Of a DNA stretch of 64,000 nt, positions 12,721 through 24,364 are shown piece after piece; position 1 is the stretch's first letter; every line of letters starts with the position of its first letter. A model generated the notes under the pieces. That model saw only the letters and a program-made list of their open reading frames with translations. It did no database searches and was not told the origin of the DNA. The stretch is from Aphis gossypii. Taxonomy: Eukaryota; Arthropoda; Insecta; Hemiptera; Aphididae. Both the position numbers and the translations under genes were made by a program. The DNA is taken from positions 44,537,213 through 44,601,212 of the forward strand of contig NC_065531.1 of NCBI RefSeq assembly GCF_020184175.1, read 5' to 3'.

Positions 12721-14843
12721 TATTATATGTTTAAAACAAGATCTATTTTTATTTATTGTAAATTGTTAAACAGATGATTATTTTTCTATGTCTAAATTAA
12801 AAATTTTAACTTTGAATTTCTAAGCTATTAAACTTAATACTAAAGATATTAGTTATTAATATAATATGGTTTTGCATAGAGTGTAGAATAGATGTAAAGT
12901 TTAATCAGGACAAAGTACAAGGGCAAATTTTAAAGATTCGATTGTAACATATTAGGTGAAGACAGATATTTTGGAAACCCTCAAGGGCTCTTTTATTAGA
13001 ATTCTTGGCAGAACCCTAGATGACAAAGCCATACGTCTATATTGATTTTATATAAAATAAATTTAAGAGATAATGTCAAGTTTGAACATAGAAGTGGCCT
13101 CAATAAGTGAATTCTATAGTCCAGCTTTTTGTGCTTAGCTTCAATAAACTAACTGTAATAAATAAAGTCTTTTTTTTGTCAAACTGACACATTAGACTTA
13201 CATTTTTTCAACTGCAACAAAATTAATAACACCATCAACCCTCACTAATCTAAGAATAAAATATCCTGATCAAATATTAGGTAAACGCCTAATTTTTTTC
13301 ATCGCGTTTACATATCTATTAGGTATTTACTACATAGAATGAAATTTTTAAAACATTTAGAATTTAAATAAGCTTAATGCTATTTATACAAAAAATCTAT
13401 TTAAACTTTAAACGAGTATACTGTATTCACTTCATAAAACATTGAAACAAAATTAATTATTTAATAAGTGATTTTTCAATATTTTAGTAACCTTTAGTAC
13501 ACTTTAGTAAAATTATTCTAAGGGAACGACTATTGGTATAAAAATGTTAATAAAAATATCTATGAGCTCTAATTTGGAAAATATCAAAATAATAAAATAC
13601 TCATTTTATTTTAAATAATAATAATAATATACGACATAATAATTTTGTTAATAACAACTGTATAAAGAAATAAAGTGAAAACAGAATATGAATATGAATA
13701 TCACCGGTTGACACACAACCGTATACAATTCAACAATTGTTAGAAATTCTTTAGAAACTCTTCGAGCGTGTTAGCTTTATAGCTGACTTGGAAGTGGTTT
13801 CTATACATCATGAAAGAAAATATTTCACAAATGATTATTATATTCATAACACACGTGTATAATGTATATTTACATTTTACATAACATCATTAATGACAGT
13901 TAATAATTTCATAAAGCTGCAATTAACACTAATAACATTTTAATTATTATTGAATAATTTTAATAAATAATAAAATTTATTTTTTCTTCTACGAAGCCAA
14001 AGACAAATTGTAATAATAAATAAAGATAAACTCTAATTTATAAATCATCGCAATATTGAATTCAACGAGGTAATGAATAATATATTTATAATAACATCAA
14101 ATAGTTCCAATATGTTGCAATAGCTATATAATTATGATACTTGTTAAAAATAGAAATGTACAATAGTTTTTAAATCCATTATAATATACTTGTGATTTTC
14201 AATGATTATGTCGGATTACAACTCGTAAGCAGATAACTCATTGAAACTACTATATAGAAAAGGATGATTTGGAAGAACATAACCTCTGCCCTAAATAAAT
14301 TTTCTTCATATCCAACCTATGTCAGATAGGTACAAAAAGTATTTTAAATTTAATGTGGGCCTTCTATGCAATATATACTTAGTATAGGTTACCTATATAG
14401 GTCAGTCTCTGAGTTATATAATATTTTAGTTATATTTGAGCCTATTGCCATGACATAAATGGAGGTATTTATTACGTACGTAATAAATTTCACTATTATT
14501 TTGACTAGATTTTTACAGGATGCGATGTCGTTTGAAAACTTTAAGACTCTAAAGATACACGTTTAATAATAAATTAGCTAGAGAACAGAATTGAAAAAAT
14601 ATGACGTGGCAAAAACAAGATTTGCCGCAAATAAAAAATAAAACCAAATTTTTATTTTGTTTAAAAATCAATCTACCTAAATAAGTAAATCCTTACATAC
14701 ACTTTTACATACGCAACACGCCATTTTCATAAATATAATATACATTAGATATATATATCTTTATACACAAATCACATAGATATTATAGTTGAACGTTTTA
14801 CAGTCTGAGAAAATAGTTTCAAACGGTCATTTATAAAGAGCAA
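12721..14843. other. AT-rich intergenic sequence
   Basis: No gene, RNA or well-bounded repeat was recognised. A 22-bp perfect palindrome at 14467-14488 is noted separately. Confidence 0.4.
14467..14488. repeat. 22-bp perfect palindrome
   Basis: The sequence is self-complementary around TACGTA, with arms ATTTATTACGT. There is no adjacent gene and its function is unknown. Confidence 0.7.
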
Positions 14844-15050
14844 ATGCATTGTTTTACTGTTTATGACAAATACGCCGAGACTTTGGAACGTGATCGTAAA
14901 GAGGACAACTTTTATAACAACAGTAATTCCGAAACGGAAGTTTTGGACTAGCCGTCAATCCGGAGGACATCTGGCGTAGCCTGAAAACTTTTGGTCGTGT
15001 ACAATCTAAACGATTCGGTGTGGATTTTAAAACGTGTGTTGTATAAATAT
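14844..15050 (+). pseudogene. Frameshifted coding remnant, possibly LINE ORF2 linker
   Basis: One frame from ATG 14844 reads about 35 codons with a charged middle (AETLERDRKEDNFYNNSN) to TAG at 14949-14951. The next frame carries on at once with LAVNPEDIWRSLKTFGRVQS and KRFGVDFKTC to TAA near 15045. The two frames read as one protein broken by a one-base change. The second part resembles the segment between endonuclease and reverse transcriptase in Jockey/I-type LINEs, but the match is weak. It could be another decayed gene. Confidence 0.3.
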
Positions 15051-15179
15051 ACCCAACGTAATAACGTTCTGTATGGTAAAATCAGAATAATTAAATTTAA
15101 ATGTCAACAAATCCATCATCAAATACAAATCGAAACGATTACGAATAGTACCTGTATTACAATAGGTATAAATTAATTA

Positions 15180-15301
15180 ATTTTAAGTGTTTTATATTTT
15201 ATTTTAAAACGTAATCGATTTTTTGTGAAATAAAATAACAGTATAATATGAAATATTATATTTTAAGTCAGAGATGATACTGTTAATCCATACCTAAAAC
15301 A

Positions 15302-15338
<37 letters not shown>

Positions 15339-17329
15339 TTGTCATAACGTAGATATATAATACGGTAAAGATGGATTAAATGGAAGTTAAAAAGTTAAAT
15401 TTTTTAAACTTTTAAACTTAACTACCTAGTTTAATTGACTGTTGAAACTTGAAATAATTTTTTTTCAGTTGATTTCATAATAATCTATCAAGTTAAAATT
15501 AAAAGTGTTTTTGACATTTTTGGTTTTAATGGTTTTATACCATATGACTATATAATATCTATAGGTACCGTTTTAAACAAAAACAATCTAATATTATAAT
15601 AATAGTAATACTATAACTTCTGTTTTTTGACAAAATAATACTATATATAGGTAGATAGGCTCAAAATACTATTTATGTGAGCTGCGTACTAATACAAAAA
15701 TAAATCAAGTAGGTAACTTATTTTAAACTGAGTTATGTTCATATTTTTCCATATGAACTTAATAACTTTAAACTTAGTTAAATTTATTATTTGGAAGCTC
15801 CTAACTTAACAATATTGTGTTCACTTAACTTATCTTAATTTAATTATTTTTATTAACTTTCCCATCCTTGAAATATAGTAGGTACTATATAGTGTAAATA
15901 AATTAAAAGTTTGTCAACTATATTGTAATTATGTAAGTTTTTTCTTACAACAAAAGATTATTATATAATGGTAAACCAAGATAGTGGTTTTTGTAAGTAG
16001 TACTTACCTATGTATGATAACGGGATTTCACAGTTTTAACAAACACTTTTTAACTCTTTATTATCAGTTTATCATTGTAGTAACTGTTACCAATATGAGA
16101 TTTAACTGATTTTAAGCATAATAAAAAGTTATTTATTATAAAAGTTATTTACTTTTACTAATAATAAATGATAACTGTAATTACTAATAATAAATTAATT
16201 ACGAGTGAAGTATAATAGATAAGAGAATAGTGATTTTTCACTATGTCCATATTTTCGAATTTATGGATTTGCAGCACTTAAATTTTTAAAAAAAAATGGA
16301 ATATTGAAAAAAAATAAATCAGTAAGTCGACAATGTTTAGTTACCTGTTACTTACAAAAATTATGACTACTATTCCGAGGTTCGAAAATTATCTAATGCA
16401 AACAATAATTGTAGTATTAAGTGAAAATATTTAAATTAATTTTGATATTAGTAATATAGCAACAGATAACTGTTGATGAATAATGATATTGCTAGCCACA
16501 AGCCAATATCATATTTAAGTGAATTTCAGTGCATTGGATATTTTTTTCTCTCGAGTCCACGCCAACTACCAAGCTTTACACATTTTTGATAAACTAATTT
16601 CGATATATTAATTTTAATACCTATTAGATTAAATTGACTTACTATAAAAAATTAAAGGTAATAATATTATCTAAGGTATATTGTAAGATTAATATTTTAA
16701 TTTTAAAACGAATTATGCATTTTTTTTAAATTATAATATTTTACATATTCATATAATACACTTAAAGTATAAAATAAAAAATATCAATATAAACCTATAT
16801 GAGATACCCTAAAGCTTAGATCATAATAGTTTTATAATAAGCTTTATAACAAGTTAATTTATTCTAATATTAAAGCAAACGATATAATAAATTTGATTTT
16901 TCTAAAGCGTATGTTGCTGATTTTAAAATAATATAAATCCAAACATCGGGTTAGATTAAAGTGTATGGCTGTTTAAATTTTTCGTTTATACTTAAGAGCA
17001 TATTATACAGAATACGTATAATAGTATATTATATTATTATAAATTAAAAATCTGTACAAAAAAAAAAAAAATGCAGTAACTTACATATTTTTTAGTAAGT
17101 ATAGTAAGTATAAACATAAAAACATGAAAGGGGTTGATTGAAGGAGTCACCCATTAGTGACACTTAACTTGATTAATTTTTTTTACTTTGTTTTACATTT
17201 ATTTATTTTTAATTAGAATTTTTTAGTTATAAGATTAAATATTATTATATTTTTAACAAGTCGCATAACGGCTTCCTTTTTTTAACCTATGACGATGATT
17301 TCTTAACAATGTTAAGATAGAAAGATCCT
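15180..17329. other. AT-rich intergenic sequence with (TA)n tract
   Basis: A (TA)n tract interrupted by G lies at about 15302-15338. No coding or RNA features were recognised. Confidence 0.4.
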
Positions 17330-17560
17330 ATGTAAATGGGGATTGAGATGACTTTGAAGTTCCTTACAAAAGCGTATAAAAAAACATGATCATTATCAAA
17401 AGTATTCATCATTTCAAATCTTTATGCATCCAGATTGAAGATATAGTGGAGAATTGGAGTCTTCGAAAAGCTACGTTTTGGATTGCTTGAATTAGATTTT
17501 TTCAACATATCCCAAAGTTGTTGTCCATAACTCATAATTCTAAATGGGCATAAGAAGAAC
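17330..17560 (-). pseudogene. Jockey-type LINE reverse transcriptase C-terminal remnant
   Basis: Read on the minus strand from about 17550, the frame gives LRIMSYGQQLWDMLKKSN, then SSNPKRSFSKTPILHYIFN and LDA before a stop. This recalls the region after the polymerase core of Jockey-clade LINEs, where a YG-x-QLWG-x-A-x-x-SN motif is followed by a run leading to APWY. It is short, broken and isolated. Similarity is by eye only. Confidence 0.4.
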
Positions 17561-17585
17561 TATATAAATTAGTATAAAATACTAA

Positions 17586-17609
17586 TACTAATACTAATTA
17601 GTATTAGTA
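17586..17609. repeat. 24-bp perfect palindrome
   Basis: TACTAATACTAA is followed directly by its reverse complement. It sits beside further copies of the ACTAAT unit, so it may come from simple-repeat slippage rather than selection. Confidence 0.7.
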
Positions 17610-19265
17610 AATTTTATAAAATGGTTTTATCGGTACTGTTATTATTAAAAAAACAAGAAGAAGAAAGAGAAACGTATGCATATAATAATGTCATTTCATG
17701 TCAGTCATTTAATCAAGTGAGTTCCAAATACAACACCACAATATAGTTTTTAAAAATTGAGTAGAATATATTTTTAGGAGGACATAATAATAAATCGTAA
17801 ATTATATAATAATCCGTTTACATTACAAACAATGACTTTTTTATCATAAAATTATTTACAAAAGACTGTATAAAACATTTAATTTATTTAATTTAACCTA
17901 CCTGTTTGATGGATCGAATTATTTTATCAAATAATAAAATAACCGTGATAATTGCATTATTCGTTAACTATTACAAAACAACTAAACTTTGAATGGTCGA
18001 CAAAAATGATGTAAATGTCATACAATTTAACGAGGTAATGGATTAAAATATGTATATAAATGCAAATTAACAAATTAATATTAATATACTTCTAAAAACA
18101 CTATAGGAGTTACGAAAGCATTATATATTATTTATTAATCAGCTATAATTTATCAAACAGATACGACTTTATGTTTAAAAAACAATTGAATACTTTTTAA
18201 TTTTTTTTATGAATTTTGTCACCAATATACAATAACTGAATATAATATATTATTTTATATAGAATTATTAATTCGTAGATTTGCATTAAATACAATAGTA
18301 ACAATTATTGGTTAAGGTAAATATAAAAATACATTTTTCTCGATGTTTTAAGCTAAATAAATTATGTGTATCGTTTCATTAATGAAAGTAATTTGATTAC
18401 AAATGCAATTTAATACAGTCACACACTTTACATCATTTATTTAATGAGTAGTAAACTATAAAAATAGAAGTTTTTAATTTTGACGTACCTACTCAATTTA
18501 TGACACATGACGTTAATGTCCTCAGCAATTTACAACGGTTCAGTTTCAGCAACCAACTTTCAACTTCCCAACTAAAAATTAAGTAAAAAAAATAAATAAA
18601 ATAATAATAATTAAAAGTTGTGTGCAACGAAAATTAATTTACACGTCTCGTTGCTTTGACAAATTAAGTAGACAACTTAATAAAAATTTTATAAAAATTA
18701 AAAACATACAATTTAAACTTTACAAGATTCATTACAATTTTAAACTTAAATCTTTAAATCAATTGTATTTCGTTATAAGTACCGTATTTACAACTAAATA
18801 GGTTAAAAAGAAAAGAGACTGAAATTTTTATTTTTATTGTTTTCAAACGTGTTTTATTAGGTATTAAGGTATTAGGTAGGAACTTAAGAGGACATCTTGC
18901 CAGCATATGTTGTTACTGTCATACAAATATACTACAATGCGATTTAAAGTTCATTTAAACCAATTACGTAATACAATTCGGTTAAATACTAAATTAAATT
19001 GACGAAAAAGAACACTGTATATTACGAGTATTCCTTTTGGTTTTTTATAATATTTTCCATTCTTATAACTCGCTTAAAAATTATAGTATCATAAAAAACC
19101 AATGAAAAACACAATTTATACCTTTAAAACTGTATTATATCAATTCATAATACTATTTTAAACTAAAATAACACACAATTAAAATTATAGAATATACATT
19201 TTAATATGTTATACCATATTATAATATATAGGTTAGGTTATGTGTAATCTATAATAGGATATAAC
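17610..19265. other. AT-rich intergenic sequence
   Basis: No feature could be supported. Confidence 0.4.
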
Positions 19266-19952
19266 TAGAGCTCGGATTTTAAAGCATATTATGCTTCTTT
19301 TTTTATATATAAGATAGAAATCTAATTTTTATACATATACATTCGTTTCACGTCATTTTGATTCCAAATAAATCAATTTATTTTTATTTTTTATTGCTTT
19401 TTTCAATTATTCCAGTTGTGTATTTTTTATATGTTTATTATGGTATTATAATGAAAAAAAAAAATAAGGAATAAGAAATGTAAAAACCCAGAATACGGAT
19501 ATTGGATTATTATTGTTTTCGTTATCGGTTTGTTTATTAAATTTATTGAACGTATAAATTATCAATTTACATATAGCCTGCATGTAAGTGCAATACCTAT
19601 ACGGTCAGTATGCTTATAACATCGATATCAACCATTTCAAAATTTAAGATCTAGTGTTTTAATTTGAAACCTCTTATATGAGGTATGCACTTCAGTAGAT
19701 GTAGAGAGTTTGTTTTCTACGTTTAAAAAAATTCTGTCAGGCAATAGAGTCAGTTTCACTACTGAAAATCTAGAGAAATACATGGTAGTTAATACTTTTT
19801 TTTAATTTAAATTATATTTAAAAATTTTTTATTCATTTTTATAATTAGTTCATGTTAAATTGTGTTTAGGCTTTTTTCTTTGTTTTTTTTAAACAATCGT
19901 GTGCTATTTTTAGTTGCTTATTACACTTTAAAATAATAAAATCCGAGCCCTA
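19266..19952. mobile_element. Decayed hAT transposon, about 690 bp
   Basis: The left end TAGAGCTCGGATTTTA (19266) and right end TAAAATCCGAGCCCTA (to 19952) are inverted repeats with one mismatch. The flanks GATATAAC and ATTATAAC are an imperfect 8-base duplication, as expected for hAT. The interior keeps the end of a transposase frame on the plus strand at 19686-19805. It is an internally deleted, inactive copy. Confidence 0.65.
19686..19805 (+). pseudogene. hAT transposase C-terminal dimerisation segment, remnant
   Basis: There are about 39 codons to TAA at 19803-19805, reading CTSVDVESLFSTFKKILSGN and then RVSFTTENLEKYMVVN. In hAT transposases the C-terminal dimerisation domain has S-x-x-x-ERSFS, followed by a basic stretch and an L-x-N/ENL-x-x-Y-L motif. 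This segment matches that order, with VESLFS in place of the usual VERSFS. It is only the last part of the protein; the BED finger and catalytic core are absent. Confidence 0.6.
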
Positions 19953-20880
19953 TTATAACTTAATGTCAATGTGAAACGAAGACAACACTCATGATCCAAC
20001 TACATCTTAACCTAAGCACCTGCAATTTTCTTATATGGTGTTGAATGGGTATGTGTATTTTATAATTTAAACATAATAATTTAACACTACGATATGCTAC
20101 AAAAGGTATGTAAAATATAAAATGTTTATTTGAATAAAAATCTTTTCCCTGTATAATACTTTGACAAAGTATATATTATTAATGCAAATTTAGTAAAAAG
20201 TAAGTATAAGTCTTATTGATAAATAAACGCTAGCTATTACATTATACACTGTAGGGCAAAAATACTAAGTCATTATATTTATCCAATCGCCATATAATAT
20301 TTAGTAATGCGTATAATATGAAAAAAAATTATTTACTTTACGGTACTTACTTTATGAAGACTTCATTTGAAGAGACTTGTCAATTTTTGGTGGGTGCATT
20401 CTAAATATAAGTGGGTGCTAGAAATTGATGTTCAAAGTCTACAAAATCTTAATTGGTCTGAAAAATTGTCTTATTTAGAGGGTGGTGGAAGTGTTACCTC
20501 ATACACCCTTTCATGCTGCAATATAATATATACATTTGTATCTACTGATACAAAATATAATATTGTTGTCAAAACAATAACAACTATAGGTACTATAGAA
20601 AAGTCGCTAAAATTGAGATGTATAAAAAGTACTAGACACTTTAACTAATTTTCAAATTAAGAAATATAATTGTTTTATATCTGATAACTAAGGCGTTTAC
20701 TATAACTTAATGTACTTATAACACTTTAAAAAGATAGGTATTAAATCGAAAAAAAAAAAACAATTTAAATTTTAAAAATATAAAATAATGGCATTGGCGT
20801 CTAGTTTGCGACAATATTACCTGTACATAATATAATGTACCAAATATTATTTATGCTTTCGAATTTTTCTCGTTTATTGA
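19953..20880. other. AT-rich intergenic sequence
   Basis: An open frame at 20367-20648 (93 codons from a non-ATG start) shows no domain, no splice context and no recognisable similarity. I do not call it a gene. Confidence 0.4.
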
Positions 20881-21920
20881 CTTTCCGTCTGTGCACGCGC
20901 TATTGAAAATATTCTCCAGGAGTAGACGTAAACGCGCGTTCGCGGAGCCGACAAGATTATCTGGTACTACGATTTAATTTCCGGTTAAAACAACTTGGTC
21001 CTATGAATTATATTTCCATGACAATGTCGGCGCACCGCATCGGAGTACAGTATAATCAGACAGGTAGGTCGGAATAATAAGTGTTTATAATATTATATTA
21101 TATTAACATAAAAACCGCTTTAATATATTATAAAATTGCGTCGCGTCGCCCGCAACGAATGAATCGACGTGATAGGTGCGTAGATATTAGATAATGTTAA
21201 GGATCCAACCCGACCGCCGACCCTCAAGTGTACCCACATTCGAGTCCGCGATCGAGATGATATACGTATTTTAATATATACCACGGTTAATGGTTTACAA
21301 TTACGCTAAGTATACCTGGTACGAGGGATGGGCGACCGCGGCTCCGTCGTCGTCGTCGTCGCGTACACATATTATTATTAATACGCGTGACGTACATTAT
21401 GTACAGTAGGAGGTGTGGGCGATGTGGTTTTTCGAGAGGTAATATATTATTATTGTTTTCGGGTTTTAATCATCAATTAACATCACATAAATTATTATGA
21501 TGCGTATACGTATTATTATAATAATATAAAGTTCTGCGGCCGAATACCTCGTGTGTGCGCGGGCGCGTGTTCATTAAGCGTGCAATTTAGACGGCATATT
21601 ATGCATGTGTAGTAAACAATGCGGAAGGGGTTTTACACGCGCTGTTTAATTCCAGACGCTTTTGTTCCGCCGAAATACCTGTTCATCAGCGAAATCAAGA
21701 GGAACCATTAGTAACCGTCAAAAGTTCGCGGTACGATAAATTGAGCCGGATTTAATGCACCGGGACAAAATTGTATATATAGTTATCGGCGATTAAATGA
21801 AATGTGCTTTGCAACGGATTTTTAATGAACACCGCCGCGGCTCGGCGGCGGCAACAGAAGCGTTATAATAATATATCGTTATATATACGTATTATACACA
21901 GTGTTGCACGTACGCGACCT
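20881..21920. promoter_or_regulatory. CpG-rich island without a recognised gene
   Basis: Over about 1 kb the sequence is full of CG dinucleotides and much less AT-rich than its surroundings, which is otherwise seen in this window mainly at coding exons and at the promoter region at 43.5-44.5 kb. It contains a (GTC)n run at about 21346-21362, GCCGCGGCTCGGCGGCGGC near 21833, and a block at about 21640-21770 with several TAAT/ATTA cores amid unique sequence. One candidate small exon starts at ATG 21004, reads MNYISMTMSAHRIGVQYNQT and meets a GTAGGT donor. It could be a promoter with a 5' exon, a conserved enhancer, or a noncoding RNA start. The sequence alone does not decide. Confidence 0.35.
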
Positions 21921-21955
21921 AGGAGCTACCAGTGTGCCATTATATTATAATCACG

Positions 21956-22410
21956 CACAGGGTGGTTCTTTTTAAGGGTTTCCCACTAAAAATAGTTTGT
22001 AAAATTCGCCCGATCGTAATGAACAGCAGTAAACACTAGATCAAATATCACATCTACTTTACAATATGTTCGTAAAAATATTTTTGAATACCAGTATTCT
22101 GAGTAGAAGACATTTTTAAAGTTAATTACTACCTACACTACTCGTTCAAATTTTGAATTAGGCACATGGAAATTTTCAAAATAATTATCCCCTATAAATA
22201 ATTATTTATAGTAAAAAGGGTTGGATCTCATTTGAAAAACAGAAGTTAGTGTCATTACAAGATACTCCTTAAGCGATACAAAATATAGCGAAAATTTGAA
22301 AATACGGTCTTAAAAAAAAATTGATAAACTTCAAATTCATAATTTTAATAAATTAATTTTTAGATGAAAAAATGGCAGTAAGCAGTAAACACCCTAAATC
22401 GCACCCTGTG
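21956..22410. mobile_element. Possible MITE with CACAGGGTG ends
   Basis: CACAGGGTGG near 21956 and GCACCCTGTG near 22400-22410 form a 10-bp inverted repeat about 450 bp apart. The interior is AT-rich and noncoding. A clear target duplication was not seen, so the call is tentative. Confidence 0.35.
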
Positions 22411-22508
22411 TATATACTATATAGCCACATGCGTACGTGTATGTGTAAGCTTATGGAATATTGTATACTATATTTATTTAATATATATTATATATATATA
22501 TATATATA

Positions 22509-24364
22509 CCGATTATAATTCTAATTAAGGTCTTCGGGATTATAGACCTACGCGCGTTTGTCGACATTCGAAACGTTTTGCGACATAATATTATATTCAA
22601 TACCTATACTGGCTATATATTGTGCAATGTCTCGACTAGATAATGTGCAACCAAGTTCATTTGCAGCACACACAAACGTGTCCGTATGGCCATATATAAA
22701 TTATATATATATTCCAGCTATGACCTTTCTTAAATTTTCCATTTAAATCGCCATAGGACCTGTTTTTCGTAATTTTTCATATAACACAAATTTTAGTTCA
22801 GTACATAAAATATACGAAGTAACGGATCATATAAATTTCATTTGTTTATTATTATCAGTGTTTGATACCTACTTGAAACTCCTAAAATCGTCAGAACAAG
22901 TGCTAAAAAAACACTTACAAACTCTATAACTCGAGTATAAGTCATAACTAATAATAGATAATAATGCTAATCAAGGGTTTTAAAACATAAATAATAAACG
23001 AAAAAATGAGAACACTAAATTTGTCTAAATGGTTACCTTCCTTTAACTCTAAAAAAACAAACAATTTCATTAAAAAAAATGTTTAATACTATATTTTAAA
23101 ATACTAAATATTTGTACTTAAGCTCTCGATTCTGTAAAAACCTATTAGTTTTGTCAAGGTCATCACCTACTAATAACTTCAAAATAGATTTTTTTTTTTA
23201 TCAAAAACAACAAAACACATAGAAAAAAACAAATAAAAAGCATAGAAAAATTCATCGAAATAAGCAAAAATAAACATATTCAAATTTCAAATGTTAAATC
23301 GTAGTTACTTGGCATAACACGCTGCTAAATTTCAGTCAAATCAGTCAAGTATAAAATAAACAAACTCTTTAAACCTTGCATATGAATATATTGTTTAAAT
23401 TATATTAGAGATATATAATATATATATATATATATATATACCGATTATAATTCTAATTAAGGTCTTCGGGATTATAGACCTACGCGCGTTGTCGACATTC
23501 GAAACGTTTTGCGACATAATATTATATTCAATACCTATACTGGCTATATATTGTGCAATGTCTCGACTAGATAATGTGCAACCAAGTTCATTTGCAGCAC
23601 ACACAAACGTGTCCGTATGGCCATATATAAATTATATATATATTCCAGCTATGACCTTTCTTAAATTTTCCATTTAAATCGCCATAGGACCTGTTTTTCG
23701 TAATTTTTCATATAACACAAATTTTAGTTCAGTACATAAAATATACGAAGTAACGGATCATATAAATTTCATTTGTTTATTATTATCAGTGTTTGATACC
23801 TACTTGAAACTCCTAAAATCGTCAGAACAAGTGCTAAAAAAACACTTACAAACTCTATAACTCGAGTATAAGTCATAACTAATAATAGATAATAATGCTA
23901 ATCAAGGGTTTTAAAACATAAATAATAAACGAAAAAATGAGAACACTAAATTTGTCTAAATGGTTACCTTCCTTTAACTCTAAAAAAACAAACAATTTCA
24001 TTAAAAAAAATGTTTAATACTATATTTTAAAATACTAAATATTTGTACTTAAGCTCTCGATTCTGTAAAAACCTATTAGTTTTGTCAAGGTCACCACCTA
24101 CTAATAACTTCAAAATAGAATTTTTTTTTTTATCAAAAACAACAAAACACATAGAAAAAAACAAATAAAAAGCATAGAAAAATTCATCGAAATAAGCAAA
24201 AATAAACATATTCAAATTTCAAATGTTAAATCGTAGTTACTTGGCATAACACGCTGCTAAATTTCAGTCAAATCAGTCAAGTATAAAATAAACAAACTCT
24301 TTAAACCTTGCATATGAATATATTGTTTAAATTATATTAGAGATATATAATATATATATATATT
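22509..24364. repeat. Two near-identical tandem copies of a 0.93 kb unit
   Basis: Copy 1 runs from 22509 to 23440 and copy 2 from 23441 to about 24364. Both begin CCGATTATAATTCTAATTAA and both end in TA repeats. By eye they differ by only a few changes: one missing T early (GCGCGTTTG against GCGCGTTG), CATCACC against CACCACC, and a change at a T run. (TA)n tracts sit at all three boundaries (about 22482-22508, 23410-23440, 24346-24362), so unequal exchange between TA repeats is the simplest origin. Each unit holds a matching 62-codon open frame (22558, 23489) with no recognised domain. Confidence 0.9.

Noticed and set aside
20367..20648. 93-codon frame
   Set aside because: It has a non-ATG start, AT-driven composition and no recognisable similarity.
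20881..21920. Bacterial or viral insertion suggested by higher GC
   Set aside because: No long open frames or foreign gene signatures exist; CpG enrichment without coding fits a host regulatory island better.
22558..22746. 62-codon frame repeated at 23489-23677
   Set aside because: Its duplication is explained by the tandem duplication of the whole unit. It has no domain, splice context or codon signature.
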